Position numbers and translations under genes: made by a program. From NCBI RefSeq assembly GCF_900110945.1, contig NZ_FOFL01000001.1, positions 186,001 to 250,000 of the forward strand: a DNA stretch of 64,000 nucleotides, in the 5' to 3' direction. Shown piece by piece: positions 63,121-64,000 of this stretch. The notes under the pieces were generated by a model. That model was not told where the DNA came from. It searched no databases and saw nothing but the letters and a program-made list of their open reading frames with translations. Every line of letters begins with the position of its first letter. Position 1 is the first letter of the stretch. Source of the stretch: Devosia sp. YR412. Its GTDB lineage: Bacteria; Pseudomonadota; Alphaproteobacteria; Rhizobiales; Devosiaceae.

Positions 63121-63446
63121 ACGGAGATCTTCAGCGTTTTGATGGCGTTCTCGGCCAGCGTGAAGCGATAGGTAAAGCGGATCGGGCTGCCCGGAAAGTT
63201 GCCGTGGCCGGGACCTTCAAGCACGATATCGCCGTTGTCGTCCGTTGCGGTCTCGGGGGTGAAGATCGCCTTAACGGGCAGCACTTCTTCGTCGAACAGC
63301 CGGCGGATCGCTGCCTGTCCCTCGAAGGTCTTGCCATTGTCGAGCAGGACGGCGTCGGGCGAGAAGGGCGTCGTCATCCCCTCAATGTCGAGGCGGGCAT
63401 TTGCATCGATGAAATTGGCGATCGGCTTGGCTAGTTTCAGTGACAT
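63117..63446 (-). CDS. NTF2-like (SnoaL-type) small protein
   Basis: A 109-residue protein of the nuclear-transport-factor-2-like fold: AKPIANFIDANARLDIEGMTTPFSPDAVLLDNGKTFEGQAAIRRLFDEEVLP. Relatives are isomerases, cyclases or ligand binders, and many are unassigned. It is the first gene of a two-gene unit with the SDR gene. Confidence 0.88.
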   Translation of the reverse strand: MSLKLAKPIANFIDANARLDIEGMTTPFSPDAVLLDNGKTFEGQAAIRRLFDEEVLPVKAIFTPETATDDNGDIVLEGPGHGNFPGSPIRFTYRFTLAENAIKTLKISV

Positions 63447-63543
63447 TGGTCATCTCCTTGTTGGTGATGACACTAACTTAGCGATGGACTTTGCCCCTGA
63501 TAATCGACATAAAACGCCATAGCGTGTCACGGAGATCGGGATA

Positions 63544-64000
63544 ATGACGCGTCATTCACTGATCGAGCTTGAAGCGGTTCTGGCCATCGTTCGGTGCGGC
63601 TCGTTCCGTGCGGCATCTGTTGAACTCGGCATGTCGACAACTGCCATCAGCAACGCGGTGGGTAAACTCGAACGCGAGCTTGATGTGCGGCTATTCAACC
63701 GCACCACCCGCAGCGTATCGCTCACCTATGCGGGGCGGATCTTTGTCGCTCAGATCAAACCAGCGCTGGAGGACATCCAGAAGGCGATGAACACGGCGCG
63801 CGCCCAGCAGGAAACGCCCTCCGGCACCTTGCGTATCAATGCCTTTGCGACGGCAGCGCGTGAGATCATGTCGCCCTTGGTCCTGACTTACCTCCAGCGC
63901 TATCCGCAAGTTCACATCGACATCGTCACCGAAGGACGGCTTGTTGACGTCGTGGCAGCGGGCTTTGATCTGGGCGTTCGAAGCGCGGATTTGGTGCCAA
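63544..64000 (+). CDS. LysR-family regulator (cut by window edge)
   Basis: The frame is open to the window end, 152 residues visible. The start is [61 protein letters not shown], an intact winged helix, followed by the start of the effector domain ([20 protein letters not shown]). It is divergent from the NTF2-like/SDR unit across 97 bp and is likely its regulator. Confidence 0.93.
   Translation, partial: MTRHSLIELEAVLAIVRCGSFRAASVELGMSTTAISNAVGKLERELDVRLFNRTTRSVSLTYAGRIFVAQIKPALEDIQKAMNTARAQQETPSGTLRINAFATAAREIMSPLVLTYLQRYPQVHIDIVTEGRLVDVVAAGFDLGVRSADLVP

Noticed and set aside
1..64000. CRISPR arrays, rRNA genes, intact insertion sequences, metabolite riboswitches
   Set aside because: No regularly spaced identical repeats, no rRNA, no transposase and no recognisable riboswitch core were seen.

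Overview
The window is GC-rich, densely coded DNA with the gene content and order of an alphaproteobacterium of the order Hyphomicrobiales, most likely Devosia or a close relative. This is inferred from the lptC-lptA-lptB-rpoN-hpf-ptsN run, a RegB/RegA (ActS/ActR) redox pair, a DUF1150 gene behind a small heat-shock gene, CreA, DUF2852 and GFA family proteins, and dispersed palindromic repeats of the rhizobial type. No 16S rRNA gene is present to confirm this.

About 1-41,000 is ordinary chromosome. It carries the end of an LLM-class oxidoreductase gene, cell-wall genes (penicillin-binding protein 1A, an L,D-transpeptidase), regB/regA, an RlmD-type rRNA methyltransferase, a large FAD/Fe-S D-2-hydroxyacid dehydrogenase, a PadR regulator with twin palindromic sites, a tRNA-Leu and an RNase D gene. 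Then come the lipopolysaccharide-export genes lptCAB, rpoN behind a good sigma-54 promoter, hpf, ptsN, a small heat-shock gene behind a ROSE-like RNA thermometer, a chemoreceptor, rpmI-rplT and pheS-x-pheT. Gene x encodes an ASCH domain fused to a DEDDh exonuclease. Transporters, a peroxiredoxin, msrA and a GT-C-like membrane protein follow.

A tRNA-Ser(GGA) at 41,046 marks the start of an accessory region that is visibly richer in A+T in places. It holds two secreted ClpP-fold proteins of the COG3904 type. One has two PAN/apple domains. The other heads a tightly overlapping three-gene operon with two unknown proteins, bracketed by a diverged 49-nt direct repeat. Next is a decayed prophage module: iteron-like repeats, a helix-turn-helix protein, a DUF1376 protein, a ParB-methyltransferase gene broken by an in-frame TAG, and a terminase-small-subunit-like protein, with a NUDIX gene among them.

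From 49,648 to 58,638 lies a complete-looking catabolic cluster: a GntR/FCD regulator, a dipeptide-type ABC transporter (five genes), a DapA-family lyase, an enolase-superfamily sugar-acid dehydratase and an SMP-30 lactonase. It suggests uptake and breakdown of a sugar acid or its lactone. Two near-identical TGATATWTCA palindromes probably bind the regulator.

From 58,825 to the end are small oxidoreductase/regulator units: enoyl-CoA hydratase/HxlR, LysR/SDR, an F420-reductase-like protein, and SDR/NTF2-like/LysR. The divergent LysR and SDR genes at about 61,180 have both lost their 5' ends at a single deletion junction. The last LysR gene runs off the window.
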